Source: Janthinobacterium lividum (GTDB taxonomy: Bacteria; Pseudomonadota; Gammaproteobacteria; Steroidobacterales; Steroidobacteraceae). Taken from it: 5,825 nt of DNA. Where the stretch lies: NCBI GenBank assembly GCA_943327025.2, contig CALPVO020000162.1, positions 1 to 5,825 on the forward strand, written 5' to 3'. The notes beneath the pieces were generated by a model. That model worked only from the letters and a program-made list of their open reading frames with translations, had not been told where the DNA came from and did no database searches. This document shows positions 1 through 5,825 of this stretch, piece by piece. Made by a program: the position numbers and the translations under genes. Within the stretch, counting starts at the first letter, position 1. Every line of letters starts with the position of its first letter.

Positions 1-1810
1 GATTCTGTACCGCGCGTGGCGTGATGCGGCGGTCGCCGCGGTAGACCGGGGGAGTGCCAAGACGAGCATTGAAGGCCACGGGCCGCCAATCGAACAGTTG
101 CAGCCCGTTCACTTCACCTTCCAATCGGCCACTGATGTAGCCAAATTCGAAGGTCCCGGTGAGCAGCGCAAGATCGAGATTGCGCAGTGCGATATCTGCC
201 TGAAACTGCGGGAAGCGCCCCAGTGCGTCTTGCAGGCGCAGGTTCTGCAGCGTGATCTGGCCACCGAACACGTCGGCCTCGAGGTTGCCGCCCAGCGTCA
301 GGACTCCGTCATCCAACGCCGCTTTGGGAATGCGCCCGGCCAACTTGCCACCGAACACGGGCCAGCCGAAGGCCTTCGAGAGCGCCGCCATGTCGATGGG
401 CAGGACCACGGCATCGAGGCGTAACCACATACCCGGCTCGCCGGCATGACGAACGCGGAAGGTATCCACTTGCAGGCCACCGTCCAAGATGGGTAGCGTG
501 AACGGCTGCAGCAGTCGCGCATCACGACCATGCGTTTGCAGGTGCAACTGTGCCGCACCGAAGGGCAGTCCGTAGAAACGCCCACCATTGAAGGAGAGAG
601 TGGTGGCGTCGGTTTCAGCAGTGCCTTCAGCGGACCAACGCAAGGCGCCACTTACCGAACGCACTTCCAGTGTGCCCGCCGGGTCCGCGAACGTGAGGTC
701 CTGCAGAGCCAGGTCCATGCGTGTGGGGTTCCCCGATTGCACTAGCACTTGCCCACTCAGGTCGCCCGTGGCGGTCAGGTCCTTAAAGTCGGTGCTGGCG
801 AGGAAGGGCCCCGCGTAGAGGGGCCAAGCTTTGGCGGTGTCCGTCACGTCCAACTGCACAGCGACATGGCGCAGTAGTGGACCTGAACCGAAATCCACGG
901 TGCCTTCTCCAGTGGCTTTGAGCAGCCCGGGTTGCGTGAATTCGCCCTTGGTTTCTGCCAATTGCCAACCGTCGGCGGTGGATTGCAGTTGTCCGACGGC
1001 ACGCAACTCGAAGGGCGTTTGGGCCGTGTCGAGGAACACCGGGTCCAAATACAGTTGCCCACTGGTAGCCGAGAAATCGAACGCCAGCTTGGGCAGCGAG
1101 CTTTCGGGGTGCGCGACGCTGCCCAGTGCCCATTGCAGTTGTCCCGCACCGACGAGGGCGGCGGTTGCAGTCAGGCCGTCGGCACTTGCATAGTCGAGGC
1201 GGTGGAGTTTGAAGGCAGCACTGACGGCAGTGGGTTCGCTCCCTGCGCCTGAGGCCTGCAGTTGCGCCGAGAGCGAACCGCTCCAAGTGCCGGCCGGCCA
1301 GGCCGCCCACGGACTGCTCAAGGTTTGTAGTTGCGACAATTCCAGTAGGTCTAGTGTCAGGTGGCCTTGCCACTGCTCACCGGCCGCAGTAGCCGACAAG
1401 GCCACGGTACCCGCCGCTACCTTGAGGCCGGTAGCGGTGAGTTTCAGACGCGCTTCTCGCGGTGCGTAGTCGAAGTCCACGGTGAGGGTTTGCTCGCCCA
1501 CCACCGGAAACTGCGCGCGTAGTACGGCTTGTTGGCAGCGCCAATGGCCCGGGGGCGTCAATAGCCTTGGGCAATGCAGATGCAGGCCTTTGACTGCGCC
1601 CAGTCCTGCTGGCAAGAGGGCTTCTGCCGCCCGCAGGTCGAGGCCCGGACGATGGCGTTTGTCCACGACCACCGTGGCGACGACGCCGCTGGCGGACCAG
1701 TCGTCTCCCTGAACTGCGTCGGCCATGAACTGCGCGCGCGCGGCCTCCGTGGCCGTAGGTACGACAAGCCACAGGCAGGACAGCAGGACCGGTGAACGAC
1801 CGAAGCGCAT
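1..1810 (-). CDS. AsmA-like/YdbH-like secreted envelope protein, 3' partial
   Basis: The frame is open without a stop from the ATG at 1810 to the window edge (603 codons, ending ...RRITPRAVQN), so the C-terminus is missing. The start is firm: an in-frame TGA lies at 1816-1814, only one codon upstream. Residues 1-26 look like a Sec signal peptide (Arg-containing n-region, hydrophobic core VLLSCLWLVV, cleavage probably near ARA-Q). The mature part has long alternating hydrophobic/polar stretches rich in Gly, Leu, Thr and Asp, as in the beta-groove proteins of the AsmA/TamB/YdbH class. The end of the visible part (GYISGRLEGEV, then FDWRPVAFNARL) resembles the conserved C-terminal region of proteobacterial YdbH/'dicarboxylate transport'-type proteins. 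In that family the role is lipid movement between inner and outer membrane; here this is inference. Cys80 and Cys92 could form a periplasmic disulfide. YnbE/YdbL-like small genes might follow beyond position 1. The CDS is near certain; the family is moderately sure. Confidence 0.75.
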   Translation of the reverse strand, partial: MRFGRSPVLLSCLWLVVPTATEAARAQFMADAVQGDDWSASGVVATVVVDKRHRPGLDLRAAEALLPAGLGAVKGLHLHCPRLLTPPGHWRCQQAVLRAQFPVVGEQTLTVDFDYAPREARLKLTATGLKVAAGTVALSATAAGEQWQGHLTLDLLELSQLQTLSSPWAAWPAGTWSGSLSAQLQASGAGSEPTAVSAAFKLHRLDYASADGLTATAALVGAGQLQWALGSVAHPESSLPKLAFDFSATSGQLYLDPVFLDTAQTPFELRAVGQLQSTADGWQLAETKGEFTQPGLLKATGEGTVDFGSGPLLRHVAVQLDVTDTAKAWPLYAGPFLASTDFKDLTATGDLSGQVLVQSGNPTRMDLALQDLTFADPAGTLEVRSVSGALRWSAEGTAETDATTLSFNGGRFYGLPFGAAQLHLQTHGRDARLLQPFTLPILDGGLQVDTFRVRHAGEPGMWLRLDAVVLPIDMAALSKAFGWPVFGGKLAGRIPKAALDDGVLTLGGNLEADVFGGQITLQNLRLQDALGRFPQFQADIALRNLDLALLTGTFEFGYISGRLEGEVNGLQLFDWRPVAFNARLGTPPVYRGDRRITPRAVQN

Positions 1811-1815
1811 GTGTC

Positions 1816-1845
1816 ATTAGTGGTATGCCGGGGCTTCTCTGTCAA
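1816..1845 (-). promoter_or_regulatory. Candidate sigma-70 promoter giving a leaderless transcript
   Basis: Read on the minus strand, a perfect TTGACA lies at 1845-1840. An 18-nt spacer leads to ACTAAT at 1821-1816, which matches TATAAT at four of six positions. A start site about six to seven bases downstream would fall on, or one base from, the ATG at 1810. No Shine-Dalgarno sequence is visible before that ATG. The -35 box is strong; the -10 assignment is less certain because its first two bases deviate. Confidence 0.5.
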
Positions 1846-1872
1846 CGCCGACGCGATAGGCGACGGTCATCG

Positions 1873-1900
1873 TTGCGGGCGCCGCCGCATGGGCTAGACT
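1873..1900 (+). promoter_or_regulatory. Candidate promoter for the oxidoreductase/hydrolase pair
   Basis: TTGCGG (1873-1878) and TAGACT (1895-1900) are separated by 16 nt, matching the sigma-70 consensus at three and four of six positions. The predicted start near 1907 gives a leader of about 36 nt before the ATG at 1943. It is the best plus-strand candidate in the divergent region but is a weak match, so treat it as tentative. Confidence 0.35.
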
Positions 1901-1927
1901 CAGCGGCAGTACGCGGCCGGTGGCTGC

Positions 1928-1933
1928 AGGAGA
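1928..1933 (+). promoter_or_regulatory. Shine-Dalgarno site fixing the start at 1943
   Basis: AGGAGA sits 9 nt before the ATG at 1943. The next in-frame ATG (1970) would begin directly at the nucleotide-binding strand and has no comparable site, so 1943 is preferred. Confidence 0.75.
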
Positions 1934-1942
1934 ACTATTGCC

Positions 1943-3028
1943 ATGTCCAACGACTCCCTGCCGAAGTGGATGATTTATGGCGCTACCGGTTATACCGGTG
2001 AACTCATGGCGCGCGAGGCGGTGCGCCGTGGTTTGCGTCCGGTCATCGCCGGGCGCGATGCCGTCAAAGTGCAGCGTTTGGCCAAGGAGTTGGGGCTGGA
2101 GAGCCGCGTGTTCGGTGTGTCGCCTGCCGTACCGGCTGGTTCTCTCGAAGGCATGGCGCTGGTGTTGCATTGCGCAGGGCCGTTCTCGGCCACTTCTGCG
2201 GCTATGGTGGAAGCCTGCCTGCAGGCGCGCGCGCACTATCTCGATATCACCGGCGAAATCGACGTGTTCGAAGCGGCGCACGCGCGCGATGCCGAGGCGC
2301 GTGCGGCGGGTATCGTGGTTTGCCCGGGGGTTGGTTTTGACGTGGTTCCCTCGGACTGCCTCGCCGCGTCCTTGGCCGCGGCTTTGCCGGGTGCCACACA
2401 TCTGGCGCTGGGCTTCATGGGCGGTGGTGGCTTCAGTCGCGGTACGGCCAAGACCATGGCCGAAGGTTTCGGTTACGGCGGGCGCGTCCGCACCAATGGC
2501 GTCATCACGCCGGTGCCCTTGGCCTATCGTTCGCGCCGGGTCGACTTCGGTGACGGGGCGGGTGCGCTGCACGCCGTCACCATTCCCTGGGGCGATGTCA
2601 GCACTGCTTTTTTCTCCACGGGCATTCCGAACATCGAGGTCTATCTACCCATGTCGCCGGGCCGCGAAAAAGCGCTGGGGCGCATGAACTGGGTTCGTCC
2701 TTTGCTCAGACTGAAATTTGTGCAGAACTTCATGAAGCGCAAGATCGACGCGCAGCCACCGGGCCCCACGGACGAACAGCGCGCCACCACGCGCAGCTTC
2801 TTGTGGGGGGAGGTGCGCGATGCCACTGGCCGTACCGTAACGGGGCATCTCGCCGTTGCCAACGGCTATACGGTTACCGTTATCGCGGGGCTGGGCATTG
2901 CCGAACGTTTGCTGCGTGAACCGGCGCCGGCGGGTGCTATTACGCCGTCGCGACTGATGGGCGCCGGTTATGCGTCCAGCTTGCCGGGAAGCGAGCCGGT
3001 TCGTCTTACGGGTGCGGTGCAGAGCTAA
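1943..3028 (+). CDS. Saccharopine dehydrogenase-family NAD(P)-binding oxidoreductase
   Basis: This 361-residue protein opens with a Rossmann fold. After a first beta strand it has the dinucleotide-binding GATGYTG (residues 13-19), then AGRD at 36-39 ending the second strand, CAGP at 77-80 and YLDITGE at 99-105. GFDVVPSD (131-138) and GTAKTM (167-172) are also typical of the saccharopine-dehydrogenase-like group, which includes mycobacterial trans-acting enoyl reductases and human SCCPDH. These members are not lysine-pathway enzymes; they are thought to reduce or dehydrogenate lipid-like substrates in an NADP-dependent way, and the substrate here is unknown. The length fits shorter bacterial members. 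No signal peptide is visible, so it is probably cytosolic, perhaps membrane-associated. It lies 14 bp before the hydrolase gene, so the two are probably cotranscribed. The family is sure; the reaction is not. Confidence 0.9.
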   Translation: MSNDSLPKWMIYGATGYTGELMAREAVRRGLRPVIAGRDAVKVQRLAKELGLESRVFGVSPAVPAGSLEGMALVLHCAGPFSATSAAMVEACLQARAHYLDITGEIDVFEAAHARDAEARAAGIVVCPGVGFDVVPSDCLAASLAAALPGATHLALGFMGGGGFSRGTAKTMAEGFGYGGRVRTNGVITPVPLAYRSRRVDFGDGAGALHAVTIPWGDVSTAFFSTGIPNIEVYLPMSPGREKALGRMNWVRPLLRLKFVQNFMKRKIDAQPPGPTDEQRATTRSFLWGEVRDATGRTVTGHLAVANGYTVTVIAGLGIAERLLREPAPAGAITPSRLMGAGYASSLPGSEPVRLTGAVQS

Positions 3029-3042
3029 GCCGCTCCCCGTTC

Positions 3043-4023
3043 ATGCCATTCCAGCAACCTTTCGGGCCGCCGCGTTGGCTGCGGCACCGGCACCTGCAGA
3101 GCATGTTGCCTTCGCTCGGCTTCCGCACGCGCCGGGTGCTGGTGCGTGCGCGTGCCGTGGTGGCAGCGAGCGAAGAAGTCTTGCTTGAGGTCGGCGGCGG
3201 TGTGCGTTTGCAAGGCTTCCATGCGCGGCACACCACGCCTGCCCGCGACTTGGTGGTGCTCCACCACGGTTGGGAAGGGTGCGCTGAGTCCAGTTATATC
3301 CTGTCGTTGGCTGCGCGCTTGTGGGCGGAGGGGTACGACGTCTTCCGCCTCAACATGCGCGACCATGGCGAGACGCACCATCTCAACGAAGAGTTATTCC
3401 ATAGTTGTCGACTGGACGAAATGCTCGGCGCAGTTCGGGCTATCGCTGCTCGGGCGCCGGGTCAGCGCTTGTCGTTGGTGGGGTATTCGCTCGGTGGCAA
3501 CTTCGCCCTGCGTCTGGCGGCGCGGGCGCCGGCGGCGGGCATTGCGCTCCGCAAAGCGGTCGCCATCTGCCCCGTGCTCGACCCGGCTGCCACGCTCGAC
3601 GCCCTGGAAAAGGGGCTCTGGATTTACCGTCACTATTTCGTCCGTAAGTGGGCGCGTTCTCTGGAGCGCAAGTCGGCGGCTTTTCCGGGGCGCTACGACT
3701 TCAGTGAACTGCTGGGGGAGCGGGGTCTCACCCGCATGACGGAACGGCTGGTGCTCCAGTACACCGGCTTCAAATCCATGGCCGAATACCTGCGCGGCTA
3801 TGCGCTGGTGTACGGCTTTCTCGATGGACTGCAGGTACCTTGCCGTCTCATTACGGCGTTGGACGACCCCATCATTCCCGCGAAGGACTTGGGCCGGTTG
3901 CCTCCCAACCCGTTCCTGAAAGTCACGCCTACCCCGCACGGCGGGCACTGTGGTTTCCTCGAGACGCTCGACGGGCGGGCTTGGGTGGACAACGAGGTTC
4001 TGCACGAACTGCAGAAAGATTGA
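3043..4023 (+). CDS. YheT-type alpha/beta hydrolase (UPF0017 family)
   Basis: A 326-residue alpha/beta hydrolase. The N-terminus (PRWLRHRHLQSMLP, 10-23) carries the family's PxWLxxxHLQ signature, which supports the start at 3043 over Met21. HHGWEG (74-79) provides the oxyanion-hole region, followed by RDHG (106-109). GYSLGGN (147-153) is the nucleophile elbow with Ser149. ALDDPIIP (272-279) gives the acid (Asp274 or Asp275) and GGHCGF (300-305) the His302, so the triad is complete. Related proteins act as esterases or lipases, including eukaryotic ABHD1/2/3 relatives; the natural substrate of bacterial YheT is not settled. No signal peptide is seen. The start lies 14 bp after the preceding stop and has no clear Shine-Dalgarno (only AGAG at 3021-3024, too far away), which suggests reinitiation or coupling to the upstream oxidoreductase. 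A joint lipid-related role is inference. Confidence 0.92.
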   Translation: MPFQQPFGPPRWLRHRHLQSMLPSLGFRTRRVLVRARAVVAASEEVLLEVGGGVRLQGFHARHTTPARDLVVLHHGWEGCAESSYILSLAARLWAEGYDVFRLNMRDHGETHHLNEELFHSCRLDEMLGAVRAIAARAPGQRLSLVGYSLGGNFALRLAARAPAAGIALRKAVAICPVLDPAATLDALEKGLWIYRHYFVRKWARSLERKSAAFPGRYDFSELLGERGLTRMTERLVLQYTGFKSMAEYLRGYALVYGFLDGLQVPCRLITALDDPIIPAKDLGRLPPNPFLKVTPTPHGGHCGFLETLDGRAWVDNEVLHELQKD

Positions 4024-4067
4024 ACCAGCGCGTGCCTTTGCCGCGGGGTTATCGATAGGATGGCGCC

Positions 4068-5000
4068 ATGAAACTGCTCCCTTTGCTGTTCGCTATGGTC
4101 TTGCTGGCCGGCTGCACGAGTTCCGAAGAACAGGCCTTCAAGCGTGCCCGCATGACGGACACGGTGATCGGATGGGAGAACTTCCTGCGCGACTTCCCCG
4201 ACGGGGAAGAGACCGCCGCGGCGCGGCGACGTTTAGTGGAGTTGCACGAAGACCGCGAATGGCAACGGGCGCAACTTGCCGATTCGGTGGCTGCCTATCA
4301 GGAGTACCTGCAGGGCTACCCACAGGGGCGCTTTTCCGGCGAGGCGCTGGTGCGCATTGCCAACCTGAACCTGCGCGAGATTCCAGACCACGAGCCGACG
4401 CCCGAGGAACTGCGGGCGGCGCATGTGGCCCGTATGGCCGGCAAGGCCGTCGACGCTGGCGGAACTCCCAAAGACCCATCGTTAGCGGTTGCAGCGAAGC
4501 CCGTTGCTGCGCCAAAACCGGCGCCCACGCCGGGCACTCGGGGTCCTACGGCGCTTATCAGCCGCGCGCCGCCGAAGCCTGCGCCCGCGCCGAAGCCCGA
4601 GCCGAAGCCTGTAGCGGTTAAATCGGCGCCCGTAGTGGCTCCGCCTCCGCCCGCGCCAAAGCCTGCTCCCGCGCCGAAGCCTGCGCCGGTTAAATCGGCG
4701 CCCGTAGTGGCTCAGCCTCCGCCTGCGCCACCTGTTTTGGCTCCGGCCACAGCCGGTCAGAGCTGGGCCATTCAGCTGGGCGCCTTTGGCAAGGGCGAAG
4801 CCGCCGCTTTGCAGCATTGGCAGCGGCTACAGCGCCTAGTCCCGGCAGCGGTTACCGGGTTGAGTCCGGAAGTCCTGGGTCCCGTCGAGGGCAAGGCTTT
4901 CCACCGCTTACGGGTGGTCGGGCTCACTCGGGAGCGTGCCCGTGAAGTCTGTATTGCCGTCCGCGATGCCGGCGAAGGCTGCGTGGTGACAGCTCCATAA
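4068..5000 (+). CDS. Lipoprotein with TPR-like repeats and C-terminal SPOR domain
   Basis: This is a 310-residue protein. Its signal peptide ends in the lipobox LAGC with acylated Cys16; Thr follows, not Asp, so outer-membrane sorting is expected. Two similar helical repeats follow: 31-65 (DTVIGWENFLRDFPDG...) and 72-104 (DSVAAYQEYLQGYPQG...), the form seen in TPR/YfiO-like repeats. Residues about 140-228 are a Pro/Ala/Lys-rich linker that could span periplasm or cell wall. Residues 231-310 form a SPOR domain (WAIQLGAF at 233-240, FHRLRVVGLTRERA at 278-291, CVV near the end), a fold that binds glycan strands lacking stem peptides at division sites. Cys295 and Cys305 may pair. TAGGA at 4056-4060 is a Shine-Dalgarno site 7 nt before the ATG. 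The gap from the hydrolase gene is 44 bp, so readthrough is possible. A role in envelope or septal peptidoglycan work is inferred. Repeat-plus-SPOR lipoproteins have no standard gene name that I recognise. Confidence 0.88.
   Translation: MKLLPLLFAMVLLAGCTSSEEQAFKRARMTDTVIGWENFLRDFPDGEETAAARRRLVELHEDREWQRAQLADSVAAYQEYLQGYPQGRFSGEALVRIANLNLREIPDHEPTPEELRAAHVARMAGKAVDAGGTPKDPSLAVAAKPVAAPKPAPTPGTRGPTALISRAPPKPAPAPKPEPKPVAVKSAPVVAPPPPAPKPAPAPKPAPVKSAPVVAQPPPAPPVLAPATAGQSWAIQLGAFGKGEAAALQHWQRLQRLVPAAVTGLSPEVLGPVEGKAFHRLRVVGLTRERAREVCIAVRDAGEGCVVTAP
4615..4712 (+). repeat. Imperfect 72-bp tandem duplication in the linker coding region
   Basis: A 26-bp block occurs identically at 4615-4640 and 4687-4712, exactly 72 bp apart, so the reading frame is kept. 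Both copies encode VKSAPVVA (residues 184-191 and 208-215), and flanking Pro/Ala/Lys codons are partly shared. Synonymous codons are identical between the copies, which points to a DNA-level duplication, not simply a recurring peptide composition. Confidence 0.85.
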
Positions 5001-5029
5001 GCGCATTGAGATGGGGTGAGTGGTCTATT

Positions 5030-5063
5030 TGCTGTGCTGCAGCATTAATGCTGCGTCACAGCA
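5030..5063. promoter_or_regulatory. 34-bp near-perfect palindrome upstream of gltB
   Basis: The core GCAGCATTAATGCTGC (5039-5054) is a perfect 16-bp palindrome. It is flanked by TGCTGTG (5030-5036) and CACAGCA (5057-5063), giving 15 of 17 matched pairs around the centre at 5046/5047. No T-run follows, so it is not a typical intrinsic terminator for the lipoprotein gene. The even-length dyad immediately upstream of the candidate -35 suggests a dimeric regulator's binding site. That role is inference. Confidence 0.55.
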
Positions 5064-5091
5064 TGACCTGAAAGCGGCTCTCTGTTAGGGT
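5063..5091 (+). promoter_or_regulatory. Candidate gltB promoter
   Basis: ATGACC (5063-5068, four of six against TTGACA) and TAGGGT (5086-5091, three of six against TATAAT) are 17 nt apart. The start site would be near 5098, leaving a leader of about 21 nt before the gltB ATG. It is a weak match, chosen by spacing and position; a promoter farther upstream is not excluded. Confidence 0.35.
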
Positions 5092-5108
5092 GTCCGTCCG
5101 CTTTCAGG
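5067..5108 (+). promoter_or_regulatory. 11-bp perfect inverted repeat covering the gltB ribosome binding site
   Basis: CCTGAAAGCGG (5067-5077) is the exact reverse complement of CCGCTTTCAGG (5098-5108), with 20 nt between. The right arm takes in the first bases of the gltB Shine-Dalgarno (AGGGG, 5106-5110). In any transcript starting upstream of 5067 the stem would mask that site. If transcription starts near 5098, the repeat instead flanks the -10 region as a DNA dyad. The repeat itself is seen directly; its function is inferred. Confidence 0.55.
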
Positions 5109-5118
5109 GGATAGACCC

Positions 5119-5825
5119 ATGACCCGCTCGCTGCCTACCCATCCCGATGCTCTCGTCAACGGTGGCCACAATCCGGCTGGCCTCTACCACCCGTCTTACG
5201 AGAAAGACAGCTGCGGCTTCGGTCTTATCGCCAGCCTCGACGACCAACCCACGCATTGGGTTGTGCAGACTGCCATCACCTCGCTGGACCGCCTTGAGCA
5301 CCGGGGTGCAGTAGCCACCGACGGCAAGACCGGCGACGGCTGCGGCCTGTTGCTCAAGAAGCCGGAGCGCTTCCTGCGGGCCGTCGCGGCGGAAGCTGGT
5401 ATCCCTCTGGTTGAGCGTTTCGCCGCCGGTCTCGTGTTCCTCAGCCGTCTAGAAGACAGTGCCGCCCGTGCGCGGCAGGTGCTCGACGCGCAGCTGGTCC
5501 GCGAAGGTCTGCAGGTCGCTGGCTGGCGGGTGGTCCCCACCGATCCGCACGCCTGTGGTGCCGAAGCCATGCGCACGCTCCCGGGCATCGAGATGGTGTT
5601 CGTGAACTGCCTCGAGGACATCGACGAGGCAGCCTTCAACCGCAAGCTGTTTATGGCGCGCCGTCGCGCTGAAAAGCAGTTGGAGCAGAAGGACCCGGTG
5701 TTCTACTTGCCTTCGCTGTCGGCCAGCACGCTGGTTTACAAGGGCATGGTCATGCCGGCGCATCTCCCGGAGTTCTTCCCGGACCTCCGCGACCCGCGCA
5801 TGGAAACCTCGGTGGCAGTGTTCCA
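5119..5825 (+). CDS. gltB: Glutamate synthase (GOGAT) large subunit, 3' partial
   Basis: Only the first 235 codons are present. They form most of the N-terminal class-II glutamine amidotransferase domain of the NADPH-dependent enzyme that converts 2-oxoglutarate and glutamine into two glutamates. The sequence YEKDSCGFGLIA (27-38) places the catalytic nucleophile at Cys32, so residues 1-31 are a propeptide removed to expose Cys as the new N-terminus. HRG (61-63), ATDGKTGDGCG (66-76) and DPVFYLPSLS followed by LVYKGM and FFPDL are further family landmarks. The start is supported by AGGGG (5106-5110), 8 nt upstream. The rest of this subunit (about 1,480-1,500 residues in total in this family), and usually gltD, should lie beyond the window. 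It has its own control region with two dyads, consistent with nitrogen-linked regulation, though the regulator cannot be named. Identification is confident. Confidence 0.96.
   Translation, partial: MTRSLPTHPDALVNGGHNPAGLYHPSYEKDSCGFGLIASLDDQPTHWVVQTAITSLDRLEHRGAVATDGKTGDGCGLLLKKPERFLRAVAAEAGIPLVERFAAGLVFLSRLEDSAARARQVLDAQLVREGLQVAGWRVVPTDPHACGAEAMRTLPGIEMVFVNCLEDIDEAAFNRKLFMARRRAEKQLEQKDPVFYLPSLSASTLVYKGMVMPAHLPEFFPDLRDPRMETSVAVF

Noticed and set aside
783..1373. 196-codon minus-strand frame inside the large AsmA-like gene
   Set aside because: Another minus-strand frame is open across the whole 1810 bases with a signal peptide and envelope-protein composition; this one is Arg-rich and short.
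1377..1817. Minus-strand frame starting at the ATG at 1817 (MTHALRSF)
   Set aside because: It is out of frame with the signal-peptide-bearing gene starting at 1810, becomes Arg-rich and ends early.
1984..1998. ACCGG-TTATA-CCGGT inverted repeat near the start of the oxidoreductase gene
   Set aside because: It arises from two Thr-Gly codon pairs in the conserved TGYTG motif, so protein constraint explains it.
1817..2572. 251-codon open frame on the minus strand opposite the oxidoreductase gene
   Set aside because: It is antisense to a well-conserved protein, its translation is rich in Arg, His and Thr without recognisable motifs, and long antisense frames are expected at this GC content.
3394..4005. 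203-codon minus-strand frame opposite the hydrolase gene
   Set aside because: The plus-strand protein has a complete catalytic triad; the antisense translation is Arg/Gln-rich and motif-free.
3950..4621. 223-codon plus-strand frame overlapping the hydrolase end and the lipoprotein start
   Set aside because: It overlaps two recognisable genes in another frame, has no ribosome binding site, and its composition (Arg, Gly, Ala) is that of a frame shadow.
5006..5031. TTGAGA (5006-5011) with TATTTG (5026-5031) as a promoter before gltB
   Set aside because: The -35 match is good but the spacer is only 14 nt, too short for a sigma-70 promoter.
5030..5063. Intrinsic terminator for the lipoprotein gene
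   Set aside because: The dyad is not followed by a T-run and its centre would leave almost no loop, so a regulatory dyad is the better reading.

Overview
The window looks like an ordinary chromosomal segment of a high-GC gammaproteobacterium. The best clue is the start of a glutamate synthase large subunit whose N-terminus (mature Cys followed by GFGLIA, then HRG and GDGCG) has the gammaproteobacterial GltB form. A Xanthomonadales- or Nevskiales-like relative is my guess from general resemblance and is not proven. I see no mobile element, CRISPR array, tRNA or rRNA, and no sign of recent transfer.

Layout. Positions 1-1810, minus strand: the first 603 codons of a large secreted protein that looks AsmA-like/YdbH-like (envelope lipid-transport type); its 3' end lies outside the window. 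Positions 1811-1942: a 132-bp divergent intergenic region with a candidate promoter for each direction. Positions 1943-4023, plus strand: a saccharopine-dehydrogenase-fold oxidoreductase, then 14 bp later a YheT-type alpha/beta hydrolase, probably one transcript. Positions 4068-5000, plus strand: an outer-membrane-type lipoprotein with two TPR-like repeats, a long Pro/Ala/Lys linker and a C-terminal SPOR domain. Positions 5001-5118: a compact regulatory region with two separate inverted repeats. Positions 5119 to the end, plus strand: the N-terminal 235 codons of gltB.

How the genes relate. The minus-strand protein and the SPOR lipoprotein both belong to the cell envelope (lipid traffic and peptidoglycan/division respectively). 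The oxidoreductase and hydrolase pair may act together on a lipid or other hydrophobic substrate, which is inference from adjacency. gltB is the start of the ammonia-assimilation operon and has its own control region.

The points most worth a second look are the apparently leaderless start of the minus-strand gene under a perfect TTGACA box, and the two dyads in front of gltB. One of those covers the gltB ribosome binding site; the other is a 34-bp near-perfect palindrome just upstream of the candidate promoter. I do not see a wholly new system here.
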